A DNA stretch of 64,000 bases from Alkalicoccus chagannorensis DSM 18086 (GCF_000429725.1 NZ_AUCK01000012.1:49402-113401), one strand, 5' to 3'. Shown: positions 8,902 through 18,188, counted from the stretch's first letter. Numbers and translations: made by a program. The notes: generated from the sequence alone by a model not told the origin.

Positions 8902-8978
8902 ATTATAGGATAAAAAATTTCTTTTTCAAGGGGAAATAATAAAAAAATATTTTTTTATTTTCGTGTTTCCCTTATAAT
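8902..8978. promoter_or_regulatory. Divergent gnd/rpiR promoters with central palindrome
   Basis: For gnd on the minus strand: -35 TTGAAA (8929-8924), 16-bp spacer, -10 TATAAT (8907-8902). For the plus-strand regulator: -10 TATAAT at 8973-8978. Between them, 8933-8962 is a near-perfect A/T-rich palindrome centred at 8947/8948 with GAAA.. ..TTTC ends. It overlaps the -35 region of the plus promoter and is the natural operator for the adjacent RpiR protein. The leader from about 8985 to 9175 is long and holds no gene I can support. Confidence 0.6.
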
Positions 8979-9175
8979 GGGTGTCAGACTAGAAGATCCA
9001 CCCCCCTTTTGGGCGGAAGCACGGGCGCCGTCCTGCAGGCTGTCAGATGGAAGAACAGGTGCTTCGTTTTTCCCCGCTGCGGGCGGACCACCTGCAGGAA
9101 ACACCCGCCCTGCATCAACGTCGTATGTTCTCTTGATATGTTCTGAAAGAAATGACGGAAGAGGAGATGGGCCTT

Positions 9176-10033
9176 ATGAGCATAGTGGAATCCACGCACT
9201 GCAAGCACCGCATCCGCGGTATTTATAATAATCTGAGAGACAAAGAACGCCGCATTGCCGACTACATTCTCGAGTACCCGGAGGAGATCGTCCATTCGAC
9301 GATCAGCCAGGTGGCCGAGCAGCTGGAAGTCGCCGAGGCTACCGTCTTCCGCTTCTGTAAACGAATCGGTTTTAAAGGCTACCAGGCGATGAAAATTGCC
9401 CTCGCATCCGAGCTGGTGACCGGGGTCGAAAACATTCATGAATCGATCAAAGAAGGCGACAATGCAAAAACCATCGCGGAAAAAGTATTTCAGACAAATG
9501 CCCGCACGCTCGAGGAGACAGTGTCCGTTCTGGACGAGGGCGCCCTGGAGAAAGCCGTGCACATGCTGCTTCATTCCAGAAAGGTGGAATTCTACGGCAA
9601 CGGCGGTTCCGGCATGATCGCTTCCGATGCGCACCATAAGTTCCTCCGTACAGGTATTCCGACGATGGCCTATGCCGATTCCCACATGCAGGTGATGTCT
9701 GCCTCCCAGCTGACCCCGGCGGATACCGTCGTGCTCATCTCCCACTCCGGTACGAACCAGGACATCCTCCAGGCTGCCGATGTCGCCGCCGAACAGGGCG
9801 CGGGGTTGATTGCGCTGACGAACCTGGCAAAATCTCCGCTCTCTGAACGCGCCGACGTGACGCTGTACACCGTGTCAGCCGAAACCGATTACCGATCGGA
9901 AGCCCTGGCCAGCCGCCTCGCCCAGCTCAGCCTGATCGACACGCTGTATGTCAACGTGAGCGTGGCCCGGCAGGAAGAGATGGAGCAGTCCTTGAATAAA
10001 ATGAGAAACGCCATTTCGCTGAAACGGATGTAG
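9176..10033 (+). CDS. MurR/RpiR family regulator, copy 1
   Basis: A 285-residue regulator: N-terminal RpiR helix-turn-helix (about residues 1-80, with the VAEATVFRFCKRIGFKGYQ motif) and a C-terminal SIS sugar-phosphate-binding domain (YGNGGSGMIASDA..., then VLISHSGTNQD). It probably senses a phosphorylated sugar acid such as 6-phosphogluconate. I start at ATG 9176, placed nine bases after AGGAG. It lies 11 bp before gntK and divergent from gnd, so it likely controls both. The copy at 11870-12727 is very similar over its whole length, a tandem duplication around gntK. Confidence 0.9.
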   Translation: MSIVESTHCKHRIRGIYNNLRDKERRIADYILEYPEEIVHSTISQVAEQLEVAEATVFRFCKRIGFKGYQAMKIALASELVTGVENIHESIKEGDNAKTIAEKVFQTNARTLEETVSVLDEGALEKAVHMLLHSRKVEFYGNGGSGMIASDAHHKFLRTGIPTMAYADSHMQVMSASQLTPADTVVLISHSGTNQDILQAADVAAEQGAGLIALTNLAKSPLSERADVTLYTVSAETDYRSEALASRLAQLSLIDTLYVNVSVARQEEMEQSLNKMRNAISLKRM

Positions 10034-10044
10034 GAGGGATCATC

Positions 10045-11496
10045 GTGGTACAAGAATTCGTCATGGGAATTGATATCGGAACCACCAGTGCCAAGGCCGT
10101 CGTCTTCACGCGGGAAGGCGCACAGGCAGCAGAGGCCGAAGTCGGATATGACCTGCTCCACCCAAAACCCGGCTTTGCGGAACAGGATCCCTACGCCATC
10201 GAAACCGCTGCGCTGGAAGCCATCAGACAGGCTCAGCCGCAGGAAGGGGCCGTCACCGCAGCAGGCTTTTCCACCGCGATGCACACGCTGCTGCTGCTCG
10301 ATAAACACGACGAACCGCTCACGAACGTGATCACGTGGGCAGACACCCGGAGCAGCGACGCTGCCGCAGCCTGGCATGCAGACGGGAAAGCGGCTTCCAT
10401 GTATCAGGCGTCCGGAACGCCCGTGCATCCGATGTCCCCGATCAGCAAGCTGCAATGGTTCCGGGAACAGGAGCCGGCGCTTCTGGCACGGACGTCGTCG
10501 GTCGTATCCATCAAAGAATTTCTCCTCCGCCGCTGGTTCGGGGAATCGGTGATCGATTATGCCACGGCAGCAGCCTCCGGACTGTTTTCGGTGACGAACT
10601 GGGCATGGGATCCGGAGCTGCTCGACTCTCTCAGTCTCACGGACACGCAGTTCGGCGTGCCCGTCAAACCGACGTACCTGCTCCCTCCAATGAAGGAAGC
10701 CTGCCTCGCACGCTGCGGGCTTCCGCCGGAGACGGTGTTTGCCATCGGCTCCAGCGACGGCGCGCTCGCCAATATTGGCATCGGCGCCCTGCTGCCGGGC
10801 GAAACCGCGCTCACCATCGGAACGAGCGGAGCCGTCCGGCAGTTCAGCAGCTCCCCCAGCCTCTCCCCGGCGCAGCAGACGTTCAGCTATGCGTTCGATG
10901 ATGGCATGTGGCTCGTCGGCGGACCGACGAACAACGGCGGCATTGCCCTCCAGTGGCTGAGCCGGCTGATGGGAAAGACCGTGGAAGAGACGATCGCCCT
11001 CGTTGAAGACCGGCCGCCCGCCGAAGACGATCCGCTCTTCCTCCCCTACCTGCAGGGAGAACGAGCACCTGTGTGGGACCCGAATGCTAGAGGTGCCTTC
11101 ACCGGCCTGTCCATTGAACACGGGCAGCAGGAGATGGTGCGCGCCGTCATGGAAGGCGTTCTTTTCAGTGTGTACGACGTCTTTTTGTCCGTCGAAGCGC
11201 AGACGCAGCAGAGCCACTCCATCCGGGCGGGCGGCGGCTTCGCCCGATCCCCGCTCTGGCTGCAGATGACAGCCGATGTGTTCGGCCGGACCGTGGAACT
11301 GCCGCTCAGCCATCAGAGCTCTGCCTGGGGAGCCGCCTGGTGCGTGCGGCTCGCACGCGGAGAAGTCGACAGCTACAGCAGCATCCGGGATTCGATCCCA
11401 ATGCAGCCGGCGGCCGAGCCGGATCCGGAACGGCATGCCCGGTTTCAGGAACGCTTCCGCCGCTACCGTCAGCTCTACCCCGCCCTTCATTCGTGA
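10045..11496 (+). CDS. gntK: Gluconokinase (FGGY family)
   Basis: A 483-residue FGGY carbohydrate kinase: N-terminal phosphate loop MGIDIGTTSAKAVVF, C-terminal ATP-site sequences GTSGAVR, GGPTNNGGIALQW and AGGGFARSPLW. The length and the STAMHTLLLLD and ITWADTRS sequences fit Bacillus-type gluconokinase, which phosphorylates gluconate to 6-phosphogluconate. It starts with GTG at 10045, supported by AGGAGGGATCATC upstream. It follows the RpiR regulator by 11 bp and works with the divergent gnd. Xylulokinase-like specificity cannot be excluded by sequence alone, but context strongly favours gluconate. Confidence 0.88.
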   Translation: MVQEFVMGIDIGTTSAKAVVFTREGAQAAEAEVGYDLLHPKPGFAEQDPYAIETAALEAIRQAQPQEGAVTAAGFSTAMHTLLLLDKHDEPLTNVITWADTRSSDAAAAWHADGKAASMYQASGTPVHPMSPISKLQWFREQEPALLARTSSVVSIKEFLLRRWFGESVIDYATAAASGLFSVTNWAWDPELLDSLSLTDTQFGVPVKPTYLLPPMKEACLARCGLPPETVFAIGSSDGALANIGIGALLPGETALTIGTSGAVRQFSSSPSLSPAQQTFSYAFDDGMWLVGGPTNNGGIALQWLSRLMGKTVEETIALVEDRPPAEDDPLFLPYLQGERAPVWDPNARGAFTGLSIEHGQQEMVRAVMEGVLFSVYDVFLSVEAQTQQSHSIRAGGGFARSPLWLQMTADVFGRTVELPLSHQSSAWGAAWCVRLARGEVDSYSSIRDSIPMQPAAEPDPERHARFQERFRRYRQLYPALHS

Positions 11497-11594
11497 TGGC
11501 CTGTGCCATTTTCTCGAAGCGCCGCGGAACGGACGGTTCTCAAGGAAAGCGGGCGTTCTTCGTTCTTCCCGAGCAGCCGATGCCCAGCAGCCCG

Positions 11595-11630
11595 AGGCCG
11601 TCTCACACTCTTTGTGAGACGGCCTTTTTC
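11595..11630 (+). terminator. Terminator after gntK
   Basis: A long stem (AGGCCGTCTCACA with TGTGAGACGGCCT) is followed by TTTTT. It separates the rpiR1-gntK unit from the second regulator. The 98 bp between gntK and the stem look like part of the dispersed GC-rich element. Confidence 0.9.
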
Positions 11631-11639
11631 CGATCGACA

Positions 11640-11757
11640 TCCCTGCAAACGGCGTACTGCGCAGGTTCTTGGAGGGAAGCATGGGAGCTTCCTGCTTCCC
11701 GGGTAGCCGACAAACCCGCCGCCCCTCTGTATAAAAACGTATACATTCCTATCATCG
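11640..11757 (+). repeat. Dispersed GC-rich element with GTATACAT end
   Basis: Contains AACGGCGTACTGCGCAGGTT and CTTGGAGGGAAGC, an inverted GGGAAGC/GCTTCCC pair, then CCCCTCTGTATAAAAACG and TATACATTCCTATCAT. The same order of blocks is found at 38130-38238 and 28085-28203. It is followed by a TATAAT at 11796-11801 that may serve rpiR2. Confidence 0.7.
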
Positions 11758-11869
11758 AAAATACGTTCTGTAAGCAGGAGATCACCCTCCTTGTGTATAA
11801 TCAAGACAGTACAGACCTTTCGCGCTAAGCGCCTGTAGGGCGTGTCATCTTCAAAAGGGGGAGATCAGC

Positions 11870-12727
11870 ATGAAAAAAGAAGAAACATCGCACTGCCTGA
11901 GCCGGATCCGGGGCATGTATCAGTCCCTGCGCAGCAAAGAAAAAGCCGTAGCGGATTACGTCCTCGCCCATCCGGAAGAAATTGTCCATTCCACGATTAC
12001 CCAGACCGCCGAACGGATCGGCGTCTCCGAAGCGAGCGTCTTCCGATTCTGCCAGTCGATCGGCTTTAAAGGCTACCAGGCGCTCAAGATTGCGCTTGCC
12101 TCCGAGCTTGTCACTGGAACCGAAAACATCCACGAAGCCATCAACGCCGACGATGCACCGAAAGTCATGGCAGAAAAAGTGTTCCAGTCCAACATCCGCA
12201 CCCTGGAAGAAACCATCAGCCTGCTCGACGAAGAGGCCTTTGAAGCTGCCGCCGGAATGCTCCTGCGGGCGCGCCGGATTGAATTTTACGGCAACGGCGG
12301 ATCTGGCGCCGTCGCTCTGGACGCCCACCATAAATTTCTCCGCTCCGGCATGCCGAGCACCGTCTACACCGACTCCCACCTGCAGGTGATGTCTGCCTCC
12401 CAGCTGCAGCCGGACGATGTCGTGGTCCTGGTCTCGCACTCTGGTACAAACAAAGACATTCTCGAAGCAGCTGACATAGCAAAAGAAAACGGGGCCGGCA
12501 TCATCGCGATCACGAACTTCGCCAAATCCCCCCTCTCCGAAAAAGCAGACGTCGTCCTGCGCACGATCTCCATGGAGACGGATTACCGATCGGAAGCCCT
12601 CGCCAGCCGCATCGCCCAGCTCAGCCTGATCGACGCCCTCTACATCCACCTCAGCGTCGTCCGTCAGGAACAGATGGAGCAGTCCCTCGACAAAATGCGG
12701 CGCGCGATTTCATTGAAACGAATGTAG
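11870..12727 (+). CDS. MurR/RpiR family regulator, copy 2
   Basis: A 285-residue paralogue of the regulator at 9176, with the same helix-turn-helix (VSEASVFRFCQSIGFKGYQ) and SIS domain (YGNGGSGAVALDA, VLVSHSGTNKD). Both end in the same residues (NKMRNAISLKRM versus DKMRRAISLKRM). The start ATG 11870 follows GGGGGAGATCAGC. It is 39 bp ahead of the aminotransferase gene and probably co-transcribed with it. Two close copies suggest either overlapping control of gluconate genes or divergence to a second effector. Confidence 0.88.
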   Translation: MKKEETSHCLSRIRGMYQSLRSKEKAVADYVLAHPEEIVHSTITQTAERIGVSEASVFRFCQSIGFKGYQALKIALASELVTGTENIHEAINADDAPKVMAEKVFQSNIRTLEETISLLDEEAFEAAAGMLLRARRIEFYGNGGSGAVALDAHHKFLRSGMPSTVYTDSHLQVMSASQLQPDDVVVLVSHSGTNKDILEAADIAKENGAGIIAITNFAKSPLSEKADVVLRTISMETDYRSEALASRIAQLSLIDALYIHLSVVRQEQMEQSLDKMRRAISLKRM

Positions 12728-12766
12728 ACCCGAGATGTGGCTGACCATTCTGAAAGGAGCATCCCA

Positions 12767-13954
12767 ATGACCGGTTATTTCCCACCTTCCCGGCAGCTCG
12801 AACGGCTGCCGCAGCAATTCTTTGCCAAACTCGTGAAGCAGACCCAGGCGAAAGCCGCCACCGGCGCGGACATCATCAACCTCGGTCAGGGCAATCCCGA
12901 CCTGCCCACCCCGCCCGCCGTCGTCGAACGCCTTCAGGAAGCTGCCGAGCACCCGAAGTTCCACAAATATTCCCCGTTCCAGGGGTATCCGTTCCTCAAA
13001 CAGGCCGCCGCCCGTTTCTATGAACGCGAATACGGCGTGACCCTCGACCCGGAGACCGAGATCGCGATTCTCCCCGGCGCCAAAACCGGCCTCGTCGAGC
13101 TGAGCCAGTGCCTGCTCAACCCCGGCGACACCGCCCTGCTTCCAGACCCCGGGTACCCGGACTACCTCTCCGGTACCGCCATCGCCGGCGCGGAGGCGGT
13201 CCGCATGCCACTGCTTCGGGGAAATGGGTTTCTGCCTGATCTCGGGATGCTCGGCTCTGATCTTCTCTCCCGTGCCAAGCTGATGTTCCTCAATTATCCG
13301 AATAATCCTACGGGCGCTGGCGCGGACGAGGCTTTTTTTCAGGACACGGTGCGCACCGCGGCCGCGAACAACATCTGCGTCTGCCACGATTTCGCCTACG
13401 GCGCCATCGGGTTCGACGAAAAGAAGCCGCCGAGCTTTCTGCAGACGCCGGGAGCGAAAGATGTCGGCATTGAAGTCTACACGCTGTCGAAGACGTTCAA
13501 CATGGCCGGCTGGCGCGTCGCGTTTGCGGCCGGCAATGCCTCCGTCATCTCCCACTTGAACCTGATTCAGGACCACTATTTCGTCAGCCTCTTCGGCGCC
13601 GTTCAATCCGCCGCAGCAACAGCGCTGGACGATGGAGCCGATGACGTAGAAGCACTGCGGCAGACGTATCAGTCCCGGCGAAAAGCGTTGATGGACGCGC
13701 TTGCCGGGATCGGCTGGGAAGCAGACGCTCCGGACGGATCGTTTTTTGCGTGGCTCCCCGTGCCGGACGGCTGGTCGTCCGAAGCCTTCGCCGAAGAACT
13801 GCTGGAAAGCGCCCACGTCGTCACCGCCCCCGGCGCCGGCTTCGGCGAGTACGGCGAAGGCTACGTCCGAGCGGCGCTGCTCACGAGCGAAGACCGCCTG
13901 CGCGAAGCCGTCGAGCGCATCGGCCGCCTCGGCTTGTTCAAAGAAAACGAATAG
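12767..13954 (+). CDS. MtnE-like class I/II aminotransferase
   Basis: A 395-residue pyridoxal-phosphate aminotransferase very like Bacillus MtnE (YkrV), which makes methionine from 4-methylthio-2-oxobutanoate. The match runs throughout: INLGQGNPDLPTP, HKYSPFQGYPFLK, LNYPNNPTGA, the PLP lysine in YTLSKTFNMAGWR, and the C-terminal GEGYVRAALL. I start at ATG 12767 because GAAAGGAG lies seven bases upstream; the in-frame ATG at 12737 overlaps the spacer. No other methionine-salvage genes are nearby and it follows a sugar regulator, so its physiological amino acceptor may differ. Confidence 0.82.
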   Translation: MTGYFPPSRQLERLPQQFFAKLVKQTQAKAATGADIINLGQGNPDLPTPPAVVERLQEAAEHPKFHKYSPFQGYPFLKQAAARFYEREYGVTLDPETEIAILPGAKTGLVELSQCLLNPGDTALLPDPGYPDYLSGTAIAGAEAVRMPLLRGNGFLPDLGMLGSDLLSRAKLMFLNYPNNPTGAGADEAFFQDTVRTAAANNICVCHDFAYGAIGFDEKKPPSFLQTPGAKDVGIEVYTLSKTFNMAGWRVAFAAGNASVISHLNLIQDHYFVSLFGAVQSAAATALDDGADDVEALRQTYQSRRKALMDALAGIGWEADAPDGSFFAWLPVPDGWSSEAFAEELLESAHVVTAPGAGFGEYGEGYVRAALLTSEDRLREAVERIGRLGLFKENE

Positions 13955-13957
13955 ACC

Positions 13958-13995
13958 ATCCCCCGCCGGCTCTGCGACCGGCGGGGGATTTTCTA
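13958..13995 (+). terminator. Terminator after the aminotransferase gene
   Basis: Stem ATCCCCCGCCGG with CCGGCGGGGGAT, followed by TTTTC, four bases after the stop codon. Confidence 0.9.
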
Positions 13996-14029
13996 TGCTG
14001 AAAGATAAGATCGCCAATCCACCATTTAC

Positions 14030-14640
14030 CTCTTTTCCGCGGCTGCCCCGGCAGCCGAAAGGACGGGAAGGGCTTGGGTAACTGGAGGTCTCAAGGTTTC
14101 TGGAGGTGACGTCGCCGGTGCGGTCGGCCAAAGCGCCGCTGCGTGGCGCCGAGTGACCGAACGCGGCTCCTGAGTGTCCGCTGCGTCCTTCCGAGTGACC
14201 GCCCAGTGCCGCTGTGACCGCTTTTCCTCCTCGAGCGACTGCCCGCTATCGCCTAGCGACCGCCCACCGCCGCGTTGCGACCGAGCCGGCGCCGCGAGTG
14301 ACCGCTCTGCGCCCGATGCCCAACCAGAGCGGACCATGATACCCTCGTTTCCGCGGCTGCCCCGGCAGCCGTAAACCAAAAGGGCTTGGGTCATTGGAGG
14401 TCTTAAGGTTTCTGAAGGGGACGTCGCCGGTCTTCGCCGAAGCGCCGCTGCGTGGCGCCGAGTGACCGAGCGCGGCTCCTGAGTGTCCGCTGCGTACTCC
14501 CGAGTGACCGCCCAGCGCCGCTGTGACCGCTTTTCCTTCTCGAGCGACTGCCCGCTGTCGCCTTGCGACCGCCCACCGTCGCGCAGCGACCGAGCCGACG
14601 CCGCGAACGTCCGAGCCACGACAAAAACAGCCGCCTCCGG
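14030..14640. repeat. 21-bp-periodic array, two ~314-bp copies
   Basis: Two tandem copies, each opening with the palindrome CGGCTGCCCCGGCAGCCG (14040 and 14354). Each then reads GGGCTTGGGT, a GACGTCGCCGG block, and a run of 21-bp units of the GAGTGACCGC/GAGTGTCCGC type. One unit per copy is 19 bp (GTGACCGCTTTTCC...). It occupies the gap between convergent transcription units (aminotransferase and the ABC exporter). The two long opposite-strand frames across it are not believable genes. Confidence 0.88.
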
Positions 14641-14673
14641 CACAGGCCGTGAGACGACTGGTTGATGATTGGG

Positions 14674-15750
14674 TTATCGCCGCTCCATCAAGTTGAAGCC
14701 GATCCCGGCAAAGAGGACGCTCATGAGCAGCAGAATGGAAGCCGAGAGCAGCATGGCATCCATGGACGCACCGCCGTACGTACTGCCGATCAGCAGGTCC
14801 ATGCCGTGCTTGAGCGGCGTGAATTCTCCGATCCGCTGCAGCAAGGCTGATGGGACGATTTCAATCGGCCAGAAAGCCCCGCCGAGCATCGCCATCGTCA
14901 CCCCGGTCAGCGGTATGACGGCATCGAGCATTTTGTAGGACTTCACCATCCCGCTTAGCAGAACACCGAGCGAAACGATCGCAAGCACGTATGGCAGAAC
15001 CGCGAGAAGCGTCAGCCAGAACCCTCCGTGAAAATCCACTTGAAAAGCGAAACGGAATAAAAACAGGATGACGTACATCTGCAGCAAGCCGAATAGAAAA
15101 GCAAACAGCACATGACCGAGGTACAGCTTCACCTTTGTCACCGGGGAAAGAATGACGCGGTCCCATGTGCCATCATGACGTTGGGCGACAATGGTGGAAA
15201 TGCTGAACGCAATCGAATAAATCGTAAAAAAGAGCATGAACCCGAACAGCGGATGAAGCGCCTGATCATAAGCAAAGCCTTCCTCTGTCTGTTCCACCTC
15301 GTATCCGAATCCATATTCCGACACACGATCGCGCCACGCCGATACATCGAGCGTCTCTGCGACGGCCGCTTCCATGCTCCGCTCCCGGTAATAGGACTGC
15401 AGCTCCGTCATCAGCAGCGCTGTTTCCGGTGCTTCGTACACCTGCAGCACAGCTGCTCCAGACTCGTCGAGCATCAGCCCGTACGGTGGACTGCTGCGAC
15501 GGATACGTTCTTCCATGTCCGTCACACTGGACGGCACCAAGTCAATATTTTCTCCCGCCTGTGCCGACAACTCCTCGGCGGTGTCCGCAAGTGCTTCTTC
15601 TTCTAGTGTGTCGGACGAGGCAGGAACAGTGAGCTGCCCGCCCCCTGCACCCAGCACGGCAGCAAACAAAATGGTGAGCACCATACTTCCAAAAAAGGCG
15701 AGCGGACGTCTGCGGATGGTACATACATACTGATAAAGAACCGCACTCAT
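14674..15750 (-). CDS. ABC-2 type permease (LnrN-like)
   Basis: A 358-residue ABC-2 membrane subunit: one N-terminal helix (about 15-37), a long outside domain, then a block of five to six helices in the C-terminal half with the family's conserved GLLQMY and AMLGGAFWPIE regions. The start at ATG 15750 follows AGGAGGGACTCTAGC; the longer frame has no such site. It begins one base after the previous permease gene ends. It is the last gene of a two-component/ABC cluster with the order of Bacillus subtilis lnrJKLMN, which exports and resists linearmycin-type polyenes. Confidence 0.87.
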   Translation of the reverse strand: MSAVLYQYVCTIRRRPLAFFGSMVLTILFAAVLGAGGGQLTVPASSDTLEEEALADTAEELSAQAGENIDLVPSSVTDMEERIRRSSPPYGLMLDESGAAVLQVYEAPETALLMTELQSYYRERSMEAAVAETLDVSAWRDRVSEYGFGYEVEQTEEGFAYDQALHPLFGFMLFFTIYSIAFSISTIVAQRHDGTWDRVILSPVTKVKLYLGHVLFAFLFGLLQMYVILFLFRFAFQVDFHGGFWLTLLAVLPYVLAIVSLGVLLSGMVKSYKMLDAVIPLTGVTMAMLGGAFWPIEIVPSALLQRIGEFTPLKHGMDLLIGSTYGGASMDAMLLSASILLLMSVLFAGIGFNLMERR

Positions 15751-15751
15751 G

Positions 15752-16993
15752 CTAGAGTCCCTCCTTTCTTGGAAATACGAGCAGTGCCGCACCGGCACAG
15801 AGCAGACAGAAGACCGAGATCGACAGCAGCATCGGATAGATCAATCCGGCTCCAGCTCCTCCCATCACCGCCAGCAGACTTTGCATAGCTGCCCCGTTCG
15901 GAAGAAGACGACCGATCGCAGCTACCGTTTCCGACAGCTGGCTGACATTGAAGAAGCTGCCTCCGAGAAAAGCGAGCATCGTGATACCGGCACTGGCAAA
16001 CAGAGCACTCGCCTGTTCATTGCGGAGACGATAGTTCACAGCCGTCAGCAGCATCGCCAGCGAGCCGACAGTCAGCGCAAGTCCAGCTGCAATCACCGCC
16101 GTCAGACCGGCATGCTGAAAAGAAACACCGAAGACAAGCGAAGAAAAACTGAAAATCACCGCGAGTTGGACGAGCGCCAGAAGGACGCCGGCACCCCCTT
16201 TCCCGGCAAGGTACATCCACATCGGCACATTCGAGGTGAGCAGCCGGTGAAAGACGTAGCTCCGCCGCTCGGTATGGGCGGTACTCGCCAGAAACGTCGC
16301 GGTATACAGGACAAACATCACGGCCATGCCGGCTGTATAATAGTCAAAAGACGTGATAGCGGAGCGGTTATCGAGCTGCTGGATCTCCACCTCGGTCTGC
16401 ACAGGCTCGGGTACCGCTTCCTCTTCCAGAGAAGCGAGATAGGCGGCTTCCTTCTGCCAATTCAGCTCGTTGAAAAAAGCATCCGTGATGCCCTCGATGA
16501 TACCGAACTGACCGGAAGCTTCCACTGCGACAGGATCAGGCAGCTCTTCCTGCAGCAACATTTGACGCCACGTCTGCTCCCGGTAGGTCTCATCAAAATA
16601 CCAGACCCCGTCATATGCTTCAGTCGACGCCCCGGCTTCGTCAAGCACTTCCACAGATAGCACTCCCTCTGCTTCAAGGGATGCCAGCATCTCGGCGAAC
16701 ATCTCTGGAACGGAGACCTGCTCCGCTTCCTCGAGCAGTGCTTCCTGCGCTTCCGGCGGCATTCCCTCCGAGGCCAGATGCTCCTGCAGCTGAAGAAGGG
16801 ATTCGTCCAGTGTTCCTTCCATCACAACAGCTGTTTCCAGGTTTCCGGCTCCCGCAGCTCCCGGTGACATCATCCCCTGCAGTGCGCTTCCGAGGATGGT
16901 GATGAGAATGATCGGCATGAGCAGCAGCGTCAGCAGTTCGCTCCGCTCCCGCAGCAGCTGTTTGATTTCTTTTGCAAGCATCGTCCAGAACAT
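15752..16993 (-). CDS. ABC-2 type permease (LnrM-like)
   Basis: A 413-residue ABC-2 permease with the same architecture as its neighbour: first helix at about residues 21-43 after a KEIKQLLRERSELLTLL amphipathic stretch, a large extracellular region (about 45-215) rich in Glu, then six helices. It starts 12 bp after the ATPase gene. The two unlike permeases probably form a heterodimer exporting a lipophilic or peptide compound. The acidic outside domain is more negative than usual for such proteins, in keeping with other surface proteins in this window. Confidence 0.87.
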   Translation of the reverse strand: MFWTMLAKEIKQLLRERSELLTLLLMPIILITILGSALQGMMSPGAAGAGNLETAVVMEGTLDESLLQLQEHLASEGMPPEAQEALLEEAEQVSVPEMFAEMLASLEAEGVLSVEVLDEAGASTEAYDGVWYFDETYREQTWRQMLLQEELPDPVAVEASGQFGIIEGITDAFFNELNWQKEAAYLASLEEEAVPEPVQTEVEIQQLDNRSAITSFDYYTAGMAVMFVLYTATFLASTAHTERRSYVFHRLLTSNVPMWMYLAGKGGAGVLLALVQLAVIFSFSSLVFGVSFQHAGLTAVIAAGLALTVGSLAMLLTAVNYRLRNEQASALFASAGITMLAFLGGSFFNVSQLSETVAAIGRLLPNGAAMQSLLAVMGGAGAGLIYPMLLSISVFCLLCAGAALLVFPRKEGL

Positions 16994-17005
16994 CGCTTTC
17001 CCCCC

Positions 17006-17938
17006 TTACTCCCGCAGTGTCCGGCCTGTGAGATGCAAAAAGACATCCTCCAAGCTCGGCGACCGGACTTCTACAGACTGGATATCAACACCGGCGTCTC
17101 GCGTCCATTGAATCACCGCCTCGAGCACAGGTGCGTCCTTTTTCGCCGCAATGACGGCTTCATTTCCGGAAGTGTATACACGTGTGATGTCTTCGCGTTT
17201 CTCGAGTACCTCCGCGATATCTCCGGCGCTTCGGCTCAAGGTGACGACGATACTGTCTTCTTCCATGAGCATCGCCTTCAGTTCCCGCTTCGTTCCCGCC
17301 GCGATAATTTCGCCGTGGTCCATGATATACACCCTGTCACACAAATATTCGACCTCTTCCATGTAGTGACTGGTGTAAATGATGGTCATGTTCTTCGTCC
17401 GGTTCAGCTCCCGTACCGTTTCGAGAATATAGCTCCGCGACTGAGGATCGATGCCGACCGTCGGTTCATCCATGATCAACAGCTCCGGCTCATGCAGCAG
17501 CGCTACGGCGATGTTCAGCCGCCGCTTCATCCCACCGGAATACGTCTTGACGAGCTCCCCAGCACGATCCGTGAGACCGACGATGTCCAACACGTAACGG
17601 ACCCGTTCTTGGAGCAGTTTTCCTTTCAGCTTGTAGGCTCGTCCGAAAAAACGGAGATTCTCTTTTGCAGTCAGGTCCTGGAACAGCGCAATTTCCTGCG
17701 GGACGACGCCGATCATCCGCCGGATATGCGTCCGGTCTTTTTTGACCGAGTATCCCCCTGCATAAATCTCTCCTTCCGTCGGCGCAACAAGACTCGATAT
17801 CATGGAGATCGTCGTCGACTTACCGGCGCCGTTCGGTCCGAGCAGTCCGACAATCTCACCTTTTTCAATAAACACATTCACCCGGCTCACCGCGGTCCGT
17901 TCCTTGAATGTCTTTGTTACATCCATCACTTCCAGCAT
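17006..17938 (-). CDS. ABC exporter ATPase (LnrL-like)
   Basis: A 310-residue ATPase of the DrrA/CcmA type: Walker A GPNGAGKST, Q-loop VVPQE, signature YSGGMKRRL, Walker B LLIMDEPTVGID, H-loop TSHYMEE. About 80 C-terminal residues past the nucleotide domain are as usual for the drug-exporter subgroup. I start at ATG 17938, preceded by AGGAGGCGGAGCGG. The frame open to 18043 lacks any ribosome site. It powers the two permeases immediately downstream and lies 241 bp after the response-regulator gene, past a terminator, so it probably has its own inducible promoter. Confidence 0.92.
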   Translation of the reverse strand: MLEVMDVTKTFKERTAVSRVNVFIEKGEIVGLLGPNGAGKSTTISMISSLVAPTEGEIYAGGYSVKKDRTHIRRMIGVVPQEIALFQDLTAKENLRFFGRAYKLKGKLLQERVRYVLDIVGLTDRAGELVKTYSGGMKRRLNIAVALLHEPELLIMDEPTVGIDPQSRSYILETVRELNRTKNMTIIYTSHYMEEVEYLCDRVYIMDHGEIIAAGTKRELKAMLMEEDSIVVTLSRSAGDIAEVLEKREDITRVYTSGNEAVIAAKKDAPVLEAVIQWTRDAGVDIQSVEVRSPSLEDVFLHLTGRTLRE

Positions 17939-18157
17939 CCGCTCCGCCTCCTTTCTTATGTACATCAAGTGTATCGTATCTTTCAGAGCAGTGGACGTAG
18001 CTGCAGTAACGAATTCCGGTCCCTTACCCATGACCTGCGTCACCTATGCAGGCAGCATCCGTGACAGACCGGGGCGCAGCGGACACCGTGTCGAAGGACG
18101 GAAGACACTCGGCTGGACGCCGCCGAAGCAGGCGTCTATCCTCGAACAAGGACCAAC

Positions 18158-18188
18158 AAAAAATCCCGTGCAGCATGTGCTACACGAG
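18158..18188 (-). terminator. Terminator overlapping the response-regulator stop
   Basis: On the minus strand TCTCGTGTAGCA pairs with TGCTGCACGGGA and is followed by TTTTTTG. The stop codon TAG of the response regulator sits inside the stem. It separates the two-component genes from the ABC genes. Confidence 0.75.

Noticed and set aside
9889..11682. A 597-residue frame on the minus strand opposite gluconokinase
   Set aside because: It is a shadow of GC-rich codon use in gntK: no ribosome site, no known domain, and a real kinase is encoded on the other strand. The same holds for long frames opposite larA (2833-4131), the aminotransferase (12710-14131), the PrpR-like gene (39127-40251) and the chemotaxis receptor (52814-54205).
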